Origin: Bin55 sp964511425
GTDB lineage: Bacteria; Pseudomonadota; Gammaproteobacteria; Pseudomonadales; Azotimanducaceae
Length of the DNA: 5,807 nucleotides
Reading direction: 5' to 3'
NCBI GenBank assembly: GCA_964511425.1
Contig: CAZEFI010000080.1
Coordinates: 1 to 5,807 of the forward strand
The position numbers and the translations under genes were made by a program. Position 1 is the stretch's first letter, and each line of letters begins with the position of its first letter. Under the pieces are notes generated by a model. That model did no database searches. It was not told the origin of the DNA and was given only the letters and a program-made list of their open reading frames with translations. Shown here piece after piece: positions 5,009-5,807 of this stretch.

Positions 5009-5807
5009 ATGAGCGAGAACAACGTAACGAAAAACGTCAATGATCGATCACAACATGGGATGTGGTCAAGCAAGATGCTTTTTGTGCTAGCCGCGGTGGG
5101 TTCTGCGGTTGGCCTGGGGAATATCTGGAAGTTTCCGTATATGATGGCTGAGCAAGGTGGTGGTGCTTTTTTCCTCATCTACCTAATCTGCATTGCATTG
5201 ATCGGTTTTCCCGTGATGGCAGCAGAAATTTTGATCGGTCGCGAGGGTCGTATGAGCCCGGTCAATTCGATCCTCAATCTGGCGCGGGAACACAATCGAT
5301 CCAAGAGTTGGGCCGTTATGGGTTGGGCTGGTGTTGTCGGAGGTGTTGTGATACTTTCGTTTTACGCAGTAATCGCAGGTTGGATCATGTTCTACGCGTG
5401 GCGTATGTTTAGTGGAGAATTCAACGGCATCGAAGCAGCTGATTCAGGAACAAAATTAGGTGAACTTTTGGCAAACCCGGGTCAAATACTGCTCTGGTTC
5501 TCACTATTTCTGGCGATTACCGTCTTCTTTGTCGCGAGAGGTGTAAACAAAGGTTTGGAATTGGCGATAAGATTCTGCATGCCGATATTGTTCGTACTAC
5601 TCGTTGTCATGCTCGTTTACGGTGTTGCACAAGGTGGCTTTTTCGACGCGGTTCGCTACATGTTCGACTTTGACTTCTCTAGCATGACATGGCAAACAGC
5701 AATAGCGGCGATGGGACACGCATTCTTCACATTATCCATTGGTATGGGTGCTATTATGGCCTACGGTGCCTATATGCCTCGTGAGGGATCAGTGAAGTCG
5801 GCGGTAG
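5009..5807 (+). CDS. Sodium:neurotransmitter symporter family transporter, 3'-truncated
   Basis: An inner-membrane Na+-coupled symporter of the NSS/SNF (LeuT-like) family, which usually imports amino acids or related amines. The first 266 residues are in the window and the frame is open at the edge; about half of a typical 450-500 residue protein is seen. Visible membrane segments are approximately TM1 22-47, TM2 50-77, TM3 104-134, TM4 157-177, TM5 186-208 and TM6 228-256. TM1 has the unwound signature GSAVGLGNIWKFP (31-43), followed by GGGAFF. By alignment with LeuT from memory, A33, N38 and T241 match Na1-site residues, G31 and V34 match Na2-site residues, and Y119, F240 and S243 match substrate-pocket positions. 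M246 stands where LeuT has Phe259, so substrate preference may differ. It has its own Shine-Dalgarno and is divergent from smpB. The substrate is not known. Confidence 0.95.
   Translation, partial: MSENNVTKNVNDRSQHGMWSSKMLFVLAAVGSAVGLGNIWKFPYMMAEQGGGAFFLIYLICIALIGFPVMAAEILIGREGRMSPVNSILNLAREHNRSKSWAVMGWAGVVGGVVILSFYAVIAGWIMFYAWRMFSGEFNGIEAADSGTKLGELLANPGQILLWFSLFLAITVFFVARGVNKGLELAIRFCMPILFVLLVVMLVYGVAQGGFFDAVRYMFDFDFSSMTWQTAIAAMGHAFFTLSIGMGAIMAYGAYMPREGSVKSAV

Noticed and set aside
4963..5178. 71-codon reading frame on the - strand over the symporter start
   Set aside because: It is antisense to the clearly conserved TM1-TM2 region of the LeuT-like gene and shows no recognisable protein features.
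1..5807. Mobile element, CRISPR array, tRNA or toxin-antitoxin pair
   Set aside because: No regularly spaced repeats, transposase or integrase motifs, tRNA-like cloverleaf or small paired genes were seen; nearly all bases are accounted for by seven recognisable genes.

Overview
The window reads as bacterial chromosome from a Gram-negative proteobacterium of moderate GC content. The SmpB sequence (the GWEVKSLRAGK style of the core motif) and the Na+-symporter next to it suggest a gammaproteobacterium, quite possibly marine. That placement is inference from motifs; no rRNA or other definitive marker is present. Genes are tightly packed, and no gap without a gene exceeds about 145 bases.

Left third (1-2814, + strand): three abutting or overlapping genes whose order and families match the sqdB-sqdD-sqdC sulfolipid operon known from Rhodobacter sphaeroides. 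They are a UDP-sulfoquinovose synthase (SqdB/SQD1 family, 5' end outside the window), a glycogenin-like GT8 glycosyltransferase (SqdD-like) and an extended-SDR NAD-dependent epimerase/reductase (SqdC-like). The expected pathway is UDP-glucose plus sulfite to UDP-sulfoquinovose, transfer of sulfoquinovose to a small acceptor, then reduction and acylation to the sulfolipid SQDG. The acyltransferase (SqdA) is not in the window. A sulfoquinovose-containing glycan is the main alternative end product.

Middle (2797-4405): a HAD-superfamily hydrolase on the - strand, converging on sqdC with an 18-bp tail overlap, and a classical NADP-type SDR on the + strand. The two are divergent across a 145-bp spacer that holds a perfect short palindrome, a good Shine-Dalgarno for the SDR and a weak hairpin/T-run in the HAD leader. 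Their substrates cannot be told from sequence; a link to the sulfolipid genes is possible but unproven.

Right third (4412-5807): smpB (trans-translation factor) on the - strand, converging on the SDR with 6 bp between stop codons. It is divergent, across 132 bp, from a sodium:neurotransmitter symporter family (LeuT-like) gene that runs off the right edge. These look like ordinary core-genome neighbours and probably mark the border of the sulfolipid/accessory segment.

I see no mobile element, CRISPR array, tRNA or rRNA. The most notable content is the compact sqdBDC-type operon in what looks like a non-alphaproteobacterial setting. It is a recognisable pathway, not a wholly new system.
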